Assembly (NCBI RefSeq): GCF_900105395.1
Contig: NZ_LT629775.1
Location: 2,808,501 to 2,872,500, forward strand
Reading direction: 5' to 3'
Source: Streptomyces sp. TLI_053
GTDB taxonomy: Bacteria > Actinomycetota > Actinomycetes > Streptomycetales > Streptomycetaceae
DNA: 64,000 nt
Position 1 is the stretch's first letter; each line of letters begins with the position of its first letter. Shown piece after piece: positions 7,678-16,700 of the stretch. Position numbers and translations under genes: made by a program. Below the pieces are notes generated by a model. The model did no database searches. It was not told the DNA's origin and saw only the letters and a list, made by a program, of their open reading frames with translations.

Positions 7678-10083
7678 TCAGACTGCCCCTCCCAGACGGC
7701 TCGTCAACTGCTCGCGCAGTCGTCGCGCACTCGGGTCGGTGAAATCGTCGAGCAGGGTCAGCGCCTCTTGGCGGTACTGCCGCACGACCGACGGCACTTC
7801 ATCGTGCTCCAAGGCGTCGGCCAGGTGGCACAGGGAGACCGCCCACTGCCAGTGGTCACCCAGGTCACGGTGCGCCGCGAGCGCGCTGCGGTGGAACTCA
7901 CCCGCTTCCCGGGCCCGGCCCAGCGCGAGGTAGGCCAGGCCGGTCCCGTCCCAAGCCAGTGCCTCGCGGCTGCGGTCCCCGAGCCGCCGCTGGAGGACGG
8001 CGGCACGCTGGTAGGAGACGAGGGCGCCGTCCGGACGGTCGGCGGCGCGTTGGGCATGCCCGAGCTGGGTCAGCCAATGGCCCTCCGCCACGGCACTGCC
8101 GAGCTCAGCGGCGAGGTCGACAGCGCGCTGCGCGCTCGCCACAGCCTCGTCCGCCTGTGCTCGGCCGAGCTGGAGCCTGCTCAGGAGGCACAACGCGTTC
8201 CCCTCGGCCCAACGGTCGGCCCGGTCGCGGAACGTCTCCAGGCCGAATCGGATCAGCGGCTCAGCTTCGGCCAGGGCCTCGAGATCCAGATGGGCCTCGG
8301 CCAGATTCACCGCCGCCCGTGGTTCCCAGTAGGCGTCATCGAGCGACCGGAACAGCGCGCGGGCATGCGTGAAGGCGTCACGCGCCTCCAACAGGCGGCG
8401 TTGGCGCAGGGAGAGGAAGCCCAGCCCATTGAGGGTCAGTGCCTCGCCGCCGGGGTCACCGAGCTCACGACGGAGTTCCAGAGCGGTCCGGTACTGCTCA
8501 GCGGCCCGGTCGAGCCGGCTGGACTGGGTGTACGCCATGCCCAGACTCTCGTGCAGCTCCGCCTGCGCGTGGCGGTCGCCGCAGCGGCGCGCAGCGGCCA
8601 GGCCCAGGCGAGAGGTGGCGAACCACTCCTGGAAAGGATTACGCACCATGTAGAAGGCACGAAGGACGACCGGGAGCTGCCAAGCAACCTCGTCCAGGCC
8701 GATGACAGTCGCCGTGCGAGTGGCGGCCACGAGGTTGTCGCGTTCCGTCTCGAACCACAGCATCGCCTCGGTCTCGCCTTGGAACGCCCCGGGCTCCACA
8801 TCGGGTTCGAGGCGGGCGAGCCGGACCCGCGGCTCGTGAGGAGCGGTGCGTTCCTGCGCCGCGTCGGCCGTGTGCAGGTACCAGGCCACGACACGACGGA
8901 TCGCTCGCTCACTCTCCTCCGCCTCCTGCTCGTGCTTCGCCTGGTCGATCGCGTAGGCACGCAGGAGGTCGTGGAACCTGAAGCGGTCAGGGGCAGTCTG
9001 CTCGACCATGTGGGTCGCGAGCAGCCCGTCCAGCGAACGGCGCGTGTGACGAATGCTGCTCCCGAGGAGGGCTGCGGCAGCCGACGTGCTGAACTCACCA
9101 GTGGGATGGAGGCCGAGCATGCGGAACAGCCTCGCCGAGTCGGCGGGAAGTGCGCGGTAGGACCAGGCGAAGACCGAGCGAACCGCCTCCGACTCCTCCT
9201 CGTCCTCGCTGGACAAGGCGTCCCACAGCCCGGATTCGTCCCGCAGGTCCTGGATCAGGCCGTCCAGCAGCATGCGCGGCCGGCCGGCCGCCCGTTCGGC
9301 CGCGATGCGCAGGGCCAGGGGCAGACAGGCACAGAGCCGGGCCAGCTGAGCAAGCTCGGACGGATCGTCCCCGCTGCGATAGTCCCCGGTGACTGCACGC
9401 AGAAGCTCGACGGCATCGTGCTCCGCCAGGACGTCCAGGGTCAGGTGCCGGGCCCCCTCACGCACTCCGAGTCCCGACAGGCGGTGGCGACTCGTCACGA
9501 CGACGAGACACCCGGGAGCACCGGGCAGAAGCGGGCGGACCTGCGCCGCGCGTGAGGCATTGTCGAGCAGGATCAGCATGCGCCGCCCGGCCACCATGGA
9601 CCGGTAGGTCGACTCCAGGGCCTCGGGATCGGTCGGTATGGCCGCGGCGGGCACCGCGAGAGCCCGCAGGAACCGTTCCAGCACCTGTGCGGAGGAGATC
9701 GGTTCCTGTGGGTCGTAGCCGCGTAGGTTCGCGTACAACTGCCCGTCCGGGAAGCGTTCCCGGACTGCGTGCGCCCAGTGGAGCGCCAATGAGGTCTTGC
9801 CGACCCCGGCCGTTCCGGTGACCACGAGGACCTGCGCGGCGGGCGGCTGCTCGGCCAGCAGACGATCCATGGCGCTCTGCTCCGCGGCCCGGTTGACGAA
9901 CCCGCGGACGCCCGTCGGCAACTGCCGGGGCACGGGTCCACCACGTCCGCCGGAGTCGGGCGAGGGAGCCGAGTGGATGTGGATCGGCCCCTGGATGTCC
10001 CGCGCCTGCACGACATGGCCGGCTGATCCGGACATGGATGAACTGCTGCTTCCCGAGTGGGCCTCAGGTTGTTCCCGCACCAC
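7678..10083 (-). CDS. STAND/NB-ARC ATPase with TPR repeats, no DNA-binding domain (801 aa)
   Basis: This is a signal-transduction ATPase of the AfsR-like NB-ARC group. Walker A is GTAGVGKT at residues 90-97 and Walker B MLILLDN at 169-175; a winged-helix-like ARC part follows to about 390, then TPR-type helical pairs fill roughly 480-790. Unlike AfsR or SARP regulators it has no N-terminal BTAD/HTH module. Instead a Ser-rich leader carries QARDIQGPIHIH (27-38), a short motif that, from memory, recurs at the N-termini of actinobacterial STAND proteins. Such proteins can act as pathogen sensors. It starts 3 nt after the stop of the DUF6879-like gene, so the three genes form one operon. ATG 10038 is a possible internal start. 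Defence is suggested by the location; a regulatory role is equally possible. Confidence 0.8.
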   Translation of the reverse strand: MVREQPEAHSGSSSSSMSGSAGHVVQARDIQGPIHIHSAPSPDSGGRGGPVPRQLPTGVRGFVNRAAEQSAMDRLLAEQPPAAQVLVVTGTAGVGKTSLALHWAHAVRERFPDGQLYANLRGYDPQEPISSAQVLERFLRALAVPAAAIPTDPEALESTYRSMVAGRRMLILLDNASRAAQVRPLLPGAPGCLVVVTSRHRLSGLGVREGARHLTLDVLAEHDAVELLRAVTGDYRSGDDPSELAQLARLCACLPLALRIAAERAAGRPRMLLDGLIQDLRDESGLWDALSSEDEEESEAVRSVFAWSYRALPADSARLFRMLGLHPTGEFSTSAAAALLGSSIRHTRRSLDGLLATHMVEQTAPDRFRFHDLLRAYAIDQAKHEQEAEESERAIRRVVAWYLHTADAAQERTAPHEPRVRLARLEPDVEPGAFQGETEAMLWFETERDNLVAATRTATVIGLDEVAWQLPVVLRAFYMVRNPFQEWFATSRLGLAAARRCGDRHAQAELHESLGMAYTQSSRLDRAAEQYRTALELRRELGDPGGEALTLNGLGFLSLRQRRLLEARDAFTHARALFRSLDDAYWEPRAAVNLAEAHLDLEALAEAEPLIRFGLETFRDRADRWAEGNALCLLSRLQLGRAQADEAVASAQRAVDLAAELGSAVAEGHWLTQLGHAQRAADRPDGALVSYQRAAVLQRRLGDRSREALAWDGTGLAYLALGRAREAGEFHRSALAAHRDLGDHWQWAVSLCHLADALEHDEVPSVVRQYRQEALTLLDDFTDPSARRLREQLTSRLGGAV

Positions 10084-10086
10084 CGA

Positions 10087-10692
10087 TCAGTGCTCCACCG
10101 GGATTTGGTCCACCTCGCGGGCCATGAAGGCACCGATGTCCTCGCCCTGGTCGTACAGGTGCGCGATGAACCCGGCGACGCTGTCCCTGACGGCAGTGTC
10201 CAAGTGGCGTGTCGCGCCGTCGAGGAGACCGCTCGCATCGTACGAGATGTCATAGACGGTGTCCGGGCCCAGAGTGACGAGCTCCGGTAGCGGACCGTCC
10301 TGTTCGTACGAGGCGACGGCCTCGGGGCCGACCACCCGAATCAGCTCACCGCACTCGGCCCGCAATCGCAAAAACTGCAGTTCCCATGCGAGATAAGGAG
10401 TGAGCGGGAACTCCACGACGCGCACACGCAACAGCCGACAGGCATGGTAGGCAGCCAGACGGGAGAGCTGGAGCAGTTCGCCACGTCTGCCTTCGAGCAG
10501 CTCCAGCGCGCGCCCCCGATCGCCCGCAGAATACGCACGCCAACTGTCGTCATCGGGCTCCTGGAAATCCTGTCGGCGTTCCAGCTTCCATGAATCGTAG
10601 CCGTCGACCGCGAAATCCCGCTGCCGGAAGTCCTTCCGGTACTCGTCGAGCAGGAGTCGGTCTCCCGGCACGTCGGCCAGGAGGTCACGCAT
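10087..10692 (-). CDS. DUF6879-like protein (201 aa)
   Basis: The sequence resembles a family common in Streptomyces, often annotated DUF6879, with a central stretch of the form VVEFPLTPYLAWELQFLRLR and a C-terminal HLYDQGEDIGAF. No catalytic motif is visible. ATG 10692 overlaps the end of the 89-residue upstream gene by 8 nt; a longer reading to 10758 would run further into that gene. It is the middle gene of a three-gene operon whose last member is the STAND ATPase, 3 nt downstream. In other streptomycetes such proteins lie beside small partner proteins and XRE-type regulators, and their role is not known to me. The function is unassigned. Confidence 0.65.
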   Translation of the reverse strand: MRDLLADVPGDRLLLDEYRKDFRQRDFAVDGYDSWKLERRQDFQEPDDDSWRAYSAGDRGRALELLEGRRGELLQLSRLAAYHACRLLRVRVVEFPLTPYLAWELQFLRLRAECGELIRVVGPEAVASYEQDGPLPELVTLGPDTVYDISYDASGLLDGATRHLDTAVRDSVAGFIAHLYDQGEDIGAFMAREVDQIPVEH

Positions 10693-10954
10693 CCGGTAGG
10701 TCCGCCTTCGCGGAGAGGAGCGTGGCCCGGGGAACCACGACGAGGCGCTCGCCCTCACCGACCACCACGTCCTGAGGAAGTCCCGCTCGGTACTCCGCGG
10801 TCAGATCCCGTCCGATGACGGCGAAGTCGCCGTTGGAGAGCTCCCAGACGTCGGGGCACCCGTCCCGCCCACCAGTGGTACCCAACTCGGCCGGCGACCT
10901 GCCCATGCGCCGACTCAACGCCGCAGCGGGATCCGCTTCCCAAGGCTGACTCAT
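10685..10954 (-). CDS. Small conserved Streptomyces protein (89 aa)
   Basis: This short protein has a central motif CPDVWELSNGDFAVIGRDLT, which I recognise as recurring in small streptomycete proteins next to DUF6879-type genes. No enzyme motif, signal peptide or membrane segment is present. ATG 10954 is preferred: GGAGG lies 4 nt upstream, whereas GTG 10957 would leave only 1-2 nt. It is the first gene of the operon that continues into the DUF6879-like and STAND genes, and it overlaps the next gene by 8 nt. A promoter is visible at 10991-11020. The function is unknown; a regulator or antitoxin-like partner is conceivable but not shown. Confidence 0.65.
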   Translation of the reverse strand: MSQPWEADPAAALSRRMGRSPAELGTTGGRDGCPDVWELSNGDFAVIGRDLTAEYRAGLPQDVVVGEGERLVVVPRATLLSAKADLPDA

Positions 10955-10990
10955 CACGCCTCCGAGTACCGCGTGAGCGATTGGCTACAC

Positions 10991-11020
10991 ACGGTACAAA
11001 GCAGAACCGCCGATCGTCAA
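10991..11020 (-). promoter_or_regulatory. Promoter of the small protein/DUF6879/STAND operon
   Basis: On the minus strand TTGACG (11020-11015) and TACCGT (10996-10991) are separated by 18 nt. This is a good vegetative streptomycete promoter. Transcription would begin near 10984, leaving about 30 nt before ATG 10954. It faces away from the DUF262 gene. Confidence 0.65.
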
Positions 11021-11113
11021 TCCTCCTCCGGCTCCCGAGCGTCACACCGTGCCCTTACGCTGTCGCTCGGTGCCGGACCCGCAGCTCCGTGCACGGTCGG
11101 CGAAGAGGGAGAC

Positions 11114-13663
11114 ATGCGCGCGCAGGAGATCACGTTCCTCAAACTGGTCCAGGGGGACAAGCAGTTCCAGGTACCGCTCTACCAGCGGACCTACAGCTGG
11201 GGACGCGACCAGCTGCAGCGCCTGTGGGACGACGTGTCCGAGCTGGTGGAGCAGCACATCGGCGCGGAGAAGCCGGCGCCGCACTTCCTCGGTTCCGTCG
11301 TCCTCGCCCCCGGCCACATCCAGGCCGGCGGTGTCCAGCGCTGGCTGGTGGTCGACGGCCAGCAACGGCTCACCACCCTGATGCTCGCGTTCACCGCTCT
11401 GCGCGACCACTACAAGAGCAGCCCGAACGACCGCGCCGCCGACCGGGTCCACCGGCAGATCCTGGTCAACGAGTTCCACGAGGATCTCGACCACTACCGT
11501 CTGCTGCCCACCCAGGCCGACCGGGACGCGTACACCGCGTGCGTGGAGTCCTCTCCGAAGGCCGGCGGGGCGGACAACATCGGTCTCGCCTACCGGTTCT
11601 TCCTCGGCGCACTCGCCCAGGGAGAGGGGGAACACGGCGCCGCGTGGACCGCTGCGGTCGAGACCGTCCTCAAGGATCTGCTCTCGATCGTCGAGATCAC
11701 CGCCCAGGACGGCGACAACGTCTACCGGATCTTCGAGTCGATCAACAACACCGGTGTCGGCCTCAGCCAGAGCGACCTGCTGCGCAACTACGTGTTCAGC
11801 CTGCTTCCCAAGCGGGGCGAGCGGGTCTACCGGGAACTCTGGCTGCCGATGCAGCAGCAGCTCGGCCCGAAGAACCTCGAACTCCTGGTCTGGCTGGACT
11901 TGGTGGTACGCGGGCACAACAAGGCCAAGCAGAGCGAGATCTACCGCGAACAGCAGAAGCGGCTGGACGTCTTCAAGGACGACGAGGAGGCGTTGCAGCA
12001 GGAGATCGCCCTGCTCGCCGAGCGCGGTGGGCGACTGCTGCGCATCCTGGAGCCCGAGCGGGAGGGCTCGGGTGCACTGCGCGTCGCACTGGAGCGGTTG
12101 GGGGCCTGGGGCGGGCAGACCCACTACCCGCTCGCGCTCCACCTGTTGGACCTCGTCGACACCGGCCGTGCGACGGCCGCGGAGGCGGCAGAGGCACTGG
12201 GCTACGTCGAGTCGTACCTGGTCCGCCGGATGATCTGCCAGGTCCCGACGAACAATCTGAACCGCATCTTCATGGACGCCCCCAGGGAACTGGAGACGGA
12301 CCGCTCCCCCGCCGAGGCCGCGCACCGGCTGCTGTCGGGCCGACGCCGCAAGTGGCCGTCCGACGAGGACCTGCGCGAGGCCGTCCGCAGCAAGCCGTTC
12401 TACTGGAGCGGTCGGTCCGGCCAGCGCTTCCACGTCCTGCGCCGACTGGAGGAGAGCCACGCGGCCAGCGAACCGGTGGACTTCGAGAAGGCAGCCCTGT
12501 CGGTGGAACACGTGCTGCCGCAGCGCCCGTCGCAGACGTGGTTCGACCTGCTCGGGGAGGAGACGGACGACGGCCAGAGCCCGCAGGAACTGCACGACCT
12601 ACTGGTGCACACCCTCGGCAACCTGACACTGTCCGGTGAGAACTCCAAGCTCTCCAACCACCCGTTCGAGCGGAAGCAGCAGATCCTCGATTCGAGTGCG
12701 CTGCGGATGAACCAGGAGATCGCCGCCGCCGAGCGCTGGGGCAGGGCTGAGATCCTGGCCCGCGCCGACCGGCTGGCCCAGCGGGCGTGCGAACTGTGGC
12801 CGGCACCTCTCGGTGCGGTGAAGACGGTCGGTGACGAGTGGCCGGGGTGGGCGGAACTCCACGCGGCCCTCGTCGTCATGCCCAGCGGCACCTGGACCTC
12901 GTACGGTGATGTCGCCGAACTGATCGGCCTCCATGCGGTGGGGATCGGGAACCATCTGGCCACTAAGGCCGGGGTGATCGGCGCCTACCGGGTGCTGAAC
13001 TCGGACGGCCGGGTCTCCCCCGGCTTCCGCTGGCTCGACGACGACCGGACGGAGACCCCGCAGGAGATCCTGGAGCAGGAGGGCGTCCCCTTCGACAAGG
13101 CAGGCCGTGCCCACCGCTCCCGCCGCCTGACCGCACCGGAACTGGCCACCCTGCTAGGCCGGGACATGCCGGCGGACACCGCGAACGACCCGCTGCCGGA
13201 CACCGAGAACGGCGCGGCGGCCGAGCGCTTCTGCGCCCAGCTGTCCGAGAACCAGAGCGAGTCGGTGGCGGACGAGGTCCTGGCGGCGTTGCGGTTCTGG
13301 GGACGCCAGGGCGGGCACCTGGAGTACGGGCGCGCGGAGGAGACCAGTTGCTTCCCGATGCTGGACGCCGGGACGGGCTCGCAGCCGCACTTGCTGTGGC
13401 CACTGGCCGTCTACCCGGTGACGGGAACGGCGGAGGTGGTCTTCCAGTACCTGAAGGACCGCAGCCCGTTCGACGACGTCGAGCTTCGACGGGAGCTGTT
13501 GAGCCTTCTGAACGAGATCGACGGGATCGAGCTGGCCGAGGCGAAGTTGGACCTCCGTCCGTCGTTCCCGCTCCAGGTCTTCGCGGAGCACGGCGAGGAG
13601 ATCTGCGCGGTGCTGGAGTGGTTCGTCCACACGGTCGCCTTGGACCTAGCCCGACGAACCTGA
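11114..13663 (+). CDS. DUF262-DUF1524 nuclease with alkyltransferase-like domain (849 aa)
   Basis: This is a single-chain relative of GmrSD-type modification-dependent restriction enzymes. The N-terminal DUF262 part has DGQQRLTTL near residue 81, the NTP-dependent ParB/GmrS-like core. The DUF1524 part has EHVLPQ near 465 and LGNLTLSG near 500, an HNH-type nuclease. Residues about 575-655 resemble the DNA-binding half of O6-methylguanine transferases (PSGTWTSYGDVAELIG, then a VLNSDG turn and GFRW). The PCHR active site is replaced by GAYR, so the cysteine is missing, as in ATL proteins that flip and sense bases without repair. A further 170 residues at the C-terminus are unassigned. ATG 11114 follows GAGGGAG. 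The gene is antisense to its DISARM neighbours and ends at a shared terminator with drmMI. Recognition of modified phage DNA is inferred. Confidence 0.85.
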   Translation: MRAQEITFLKLVQGDKQFQVPLYQRTYSWGRDQLQRLWDDVSELVEQHIGAEKPAPHFLGSVVLAPGHIQAGGVQRWLVVDGQQRLTTLMLAFTALRDHYKSSPNDRAADRVHRQILVNEFHEDLDHYRLLPTQADRDAYTACVESSPKAGGADNIGLAYRFFLGALAQGEGEHGAAWTAAVETVLKDLLSIVEITAQDGDNVYRIFESINNTGVGLSQSDLLRNYVFSLLPKRGERVYRELWLPMQQQLGPKNLELLVWLDLVVRGHNKAKQSEIYREQQKRLDVFKDDEEALQQEIALLAERGGRLLRILEPEREGSGALRVALERLGAWGGQTHYPLALHLLDLVDTGRATAAEAAEALGYVESYLVRRMICQVPTNNLNRIFMDAPRELETDRSPAEAAHRLLSGRRRKWPSDEDLREAVRSKPFYWSGRSGQRFHVLRRLEESHAASEPVDFEKAALSVEHVLPQRPSQTWFDLLGEETDDGQSPQELHDLLVHTLGNLTLSGENSKLSNHPFERKQQILDSSALRMNQEIAAAERWGRAEILARADRLAQRACELWPAPLGAVKTVGDEWPGWAELHAALVVMPSGTWTSYGDVAELIGLHAVGIGNHLATKAGVIGAYRVLNSDGRVSPGFRWLDDDRTETPQEILEQEGVPFDKAGRAHRSRRLTAPELATLLGRDMPADTANDPLPDTENGAAAERFCAQLSENQSESVADEVLAALRFWGRQGGHLEYGRAEETSCFPMLDAGTGSQPHLLWPLAVYPVTGTAEVVFQYLKDRSPFDDVELRRELLSLLNEIDGIELAEAKLDLRPSFPLQVFAEHGEEICAVLEWFVHTVALDLARRT

Positions 13664-13755
13664 GCACGTGACGGCGTCGGGTCGAGTCGACACGTCGGCC
13701 CAACGCCGTCAGAAGTCGACCCGTCGAGGTCGACTGCCACCCCATCGACACAAGC

Positions 13756-13783
13756 TGGACCCCGCTCCTCGGAGCGGGGTCCA
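13756..13783. terminator. Bidirectional hairpin between the DUF262 gene and drmMI
   Basis: A perfect 26-nt inverted repeat (13756-13768 with 13771-13783, TGGACCCCGCTCC) around TC lies between the converging stops at 13663 and 13800. The stem is strong enough to end both transcripts. Confidence 0.8.
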
Positions 13784-13799
13784 CGCGAACGGTCGGCCC

Positions 13800-16700
13800 T
13801 CAGAAAAGAGCACCCTCAGGCGGGAAAAGCCCGTCATCACCAAAGCCAGGCGCACCGGAAACCCTCGGCCGCTCGGCCTTCCTGCGCCGCGCCTCGGCGG
13901 AGGGCGACGGGAGGTCCGGGCGCAGGTTCGGCTTCTTGTGCAACCCGAGGAACACCTCGTCGGCATACGCCTGGTGGTTGAGCCGGCGAAGGCGGTCGAT
14001 GATCTCCGTCCGGGCGAGCAGCCCGATGGTGTACCGGGTCCCCTGGTCGGTCTCGTGGAACCCGTGGTCGAGGGGGAACGTCTCGTGCGTCGGGTCCGCC
14101 GGGCGCGTGGCGCCGGTGGGGTCGAGCAGGTCGTACCAGCCGTAGGCGGCGATGGTCGCACGGTCGATCTCCTCGTGGATGGCCCGGAGTTCGACGATGT
14201 CTCCATCGTTGCAGTCCGGGTCGTACACGAGGTTGTAGGTGGCCGTCAGCCCCATGTCACGGCGCAGCATCAACTCCCGACGGAAGCTGTCTAGCTTAGA
14301 TCCGGCGACCCGCAGATCGCTGGTGAGCGGCGGGCGCACAAGAGTCTCGAAGACATCGGTGGGCGTGTAACGGATTCGAGTTTCAAGGGTCGATGCACGA
14401 TCAATCGTCCACCAATAGTGTGCGGCACTACTTAGCAGCGCAAGCATCCCAAGATCATCAGAAGCGAATACAACCGTTGCTTCACTAAAGACCTGCCCAG
14501 TCGACACCAAGACGGGCATGACCACCTTGCTCACCCGGGCGATGACGACACAGCGGTCGAGCCGGTTGATGGCCGTCGTCAGCGCCGGACGTTTGTCCGC
14601 ATAGTGCCAGTATCGCTGCGGGAGTGGCTTGCGAAGCTGGAACGCCCCATTCGAATTCCTCCTCTGACGCTCCGGCTTGACGTCAGATTCGATACGCGCG
14701 AAAGGTCTTGCATAATTGCGCGCCCGAGCCTCGGGCCAGTCATGGAAGTTGATGACCCATCGGTCACTCTTGTGTGCAGGGCTACTATTGACATCCTGAC
14801 CATTTAGATATGGAAACAGAACATCCTTACAGCTAGGATCCTCGGCAATCCATGCCCGTGCCTCGGATTCTGAAAGCGTGAATCCCAGACCCAGAATAAT
14901 GGCACCCTGAAACGACTTTCCGCTACTGCCATCCAGGACCTCAGCCCACGACGCCTCTCGAGTCTTAGGATTCAGCGAGGTAGAGATCCCATGGTGCACC
15001 ACATCGCGACCAATTATCCATTCAGCACCATTCAAAGAAGCAGATTTGCTAGTCCAGACTGCACAGTATTCAAGGACGGCGGAATTAGAAGGCCAGGGAG
15101 CGCTCTTGACAGCCCTGCGGATCTCAACACCTGCCGCTTCCAACTGATCGAGCCCCACCTCCCGAGTATCCCCTTGGGCGAGCGTGTTCGTAGCGATCAG
15201 ACCGCTTTGGCCATTTTCATTCAGCAGTTCATGTGCGCGAAGCTCGAAGTATGCCACCAGATCAGCATTGCCTCGCATACCAGCAGCGAGGTAGTCAACC
15301 ATGTACTCCCGGTACGCCTCGCCCATGGCGCCAGTAAGTTTCTTCCCTCCTAGGAATGGCGGATTGCCGATGACAGCATCGAATCCGCCACGCTCCTGGA
15401 AGACCTCCGGAAACTCCAATGGCCAGTGCACAGGACGCCGTTCCAGTCCGCCATCCGGAAGCTCGCTGGTGAGCCACTCCAACGCCAGACGATGAGCCCT
15501 CGCCACCTCAGCCGTCTCCTCGTCCACGTCGCCCAGGCCGAGCGCCTTCGCTGCTCCGGCCGCCAGCGGGAAGAGATCACGAACACGGTCGCCGCTGTTC
15601 GGCGCATACCACTCCACACGCCCCGAGGCGCAGGTGGCGAGCGCCGCGCCAGCAATCAGATCGCCGATGAGCTGAAGCCTGGCAGTGTGCTTTCGGACGC
15701 CTTCCAGGAGCTTGCGCTTCTCTGCTAGCGCCGAGAGGTCTTTGCCCTTTATCTCCGTGATGGCATGTCGTGCCTGTGCAGCCTCCTCTACCAGCCGTTC
15801 GGTATCGGCAGCCGAGCCGATCAGGTCGCCCTTGGCAATGTCCAGGTGGACAGCCTTCAGCTGGTCCAGGCTGGTAATCCCCAGCAGTGAGTCGCCTGCC
15901 ACCAAACGGTCATCGAGGAAGGTGAACGGCTGCGTCGGGTCCATGGAGACCAGCCACAGCGACAGCTTGGCCATCTCCACTGCCGCCGGATTGATATCGA
16001 CCCCGTACAGACAGTGTTCGATAATCTCCCTGCGCGCCTTGACGACAATCGGATCCGACTCGGCGTCGACAGCAGTCACCGTGTCAACAACTCGACCGGA
16101 CCGGAAGTCGATTGCGTCTTGGCGCTTCTCCCGAACCCAAGCGTCGATGAGCCGGTCCGCCAGGTACCGGCAGGCGGCGACGAGGAAGGCTCCGGAGCCC
16201 ATCGCGATGTCGGCGACCTTGAGATCAAGGATCTCCTCGGCCGTCTTGTGCACCCAGTCCTCGGTCTTCGCCGTCTGCAACGGGCCCACCCGGTACACCA
16301 GGGGCTCCAGTGCGTGGGTGACGACCTCCTCCGCCAGCCGCCTCGGTGTGTAGTGCGTTCCCGTGTTCTTCCGCAGGGAGGACTGCGTCACATACAGCGC
16401 GCCCGCCGGCATGACCACCGGCAGGTCCCGCAGGTCACGCCGGATGATCCCGAAGAACGGCAGCAACCGCTCCACCAACGCACGGTCCCGGCAAGCCGCA
16501 TAGAGCAACCGCTTCGCCTCGTCGACAGCCTCCCCCGCCAACGGCGCGAGTAGCTTCTCGATCTTCCCCGCTGCACCGATCCCCGGCTTCGGCTCCTTGT
16601 ACGCCTCGCTGATCTTCTTCGCGAGCGCCGTCACGTCCCGGCACGACGCCGCCATCGACTCCAGCTCGCGCAGCGGGACCTCGTGCTCCAGCCCCACCGG

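Noticed and set aside
6778..13799. A transposon or integrative element carrying the genes between drmMI and drmA
   Set aside because: No transposase, integrase, terminal inverted repeat, target duplication or tRNA scar was seen at either end.
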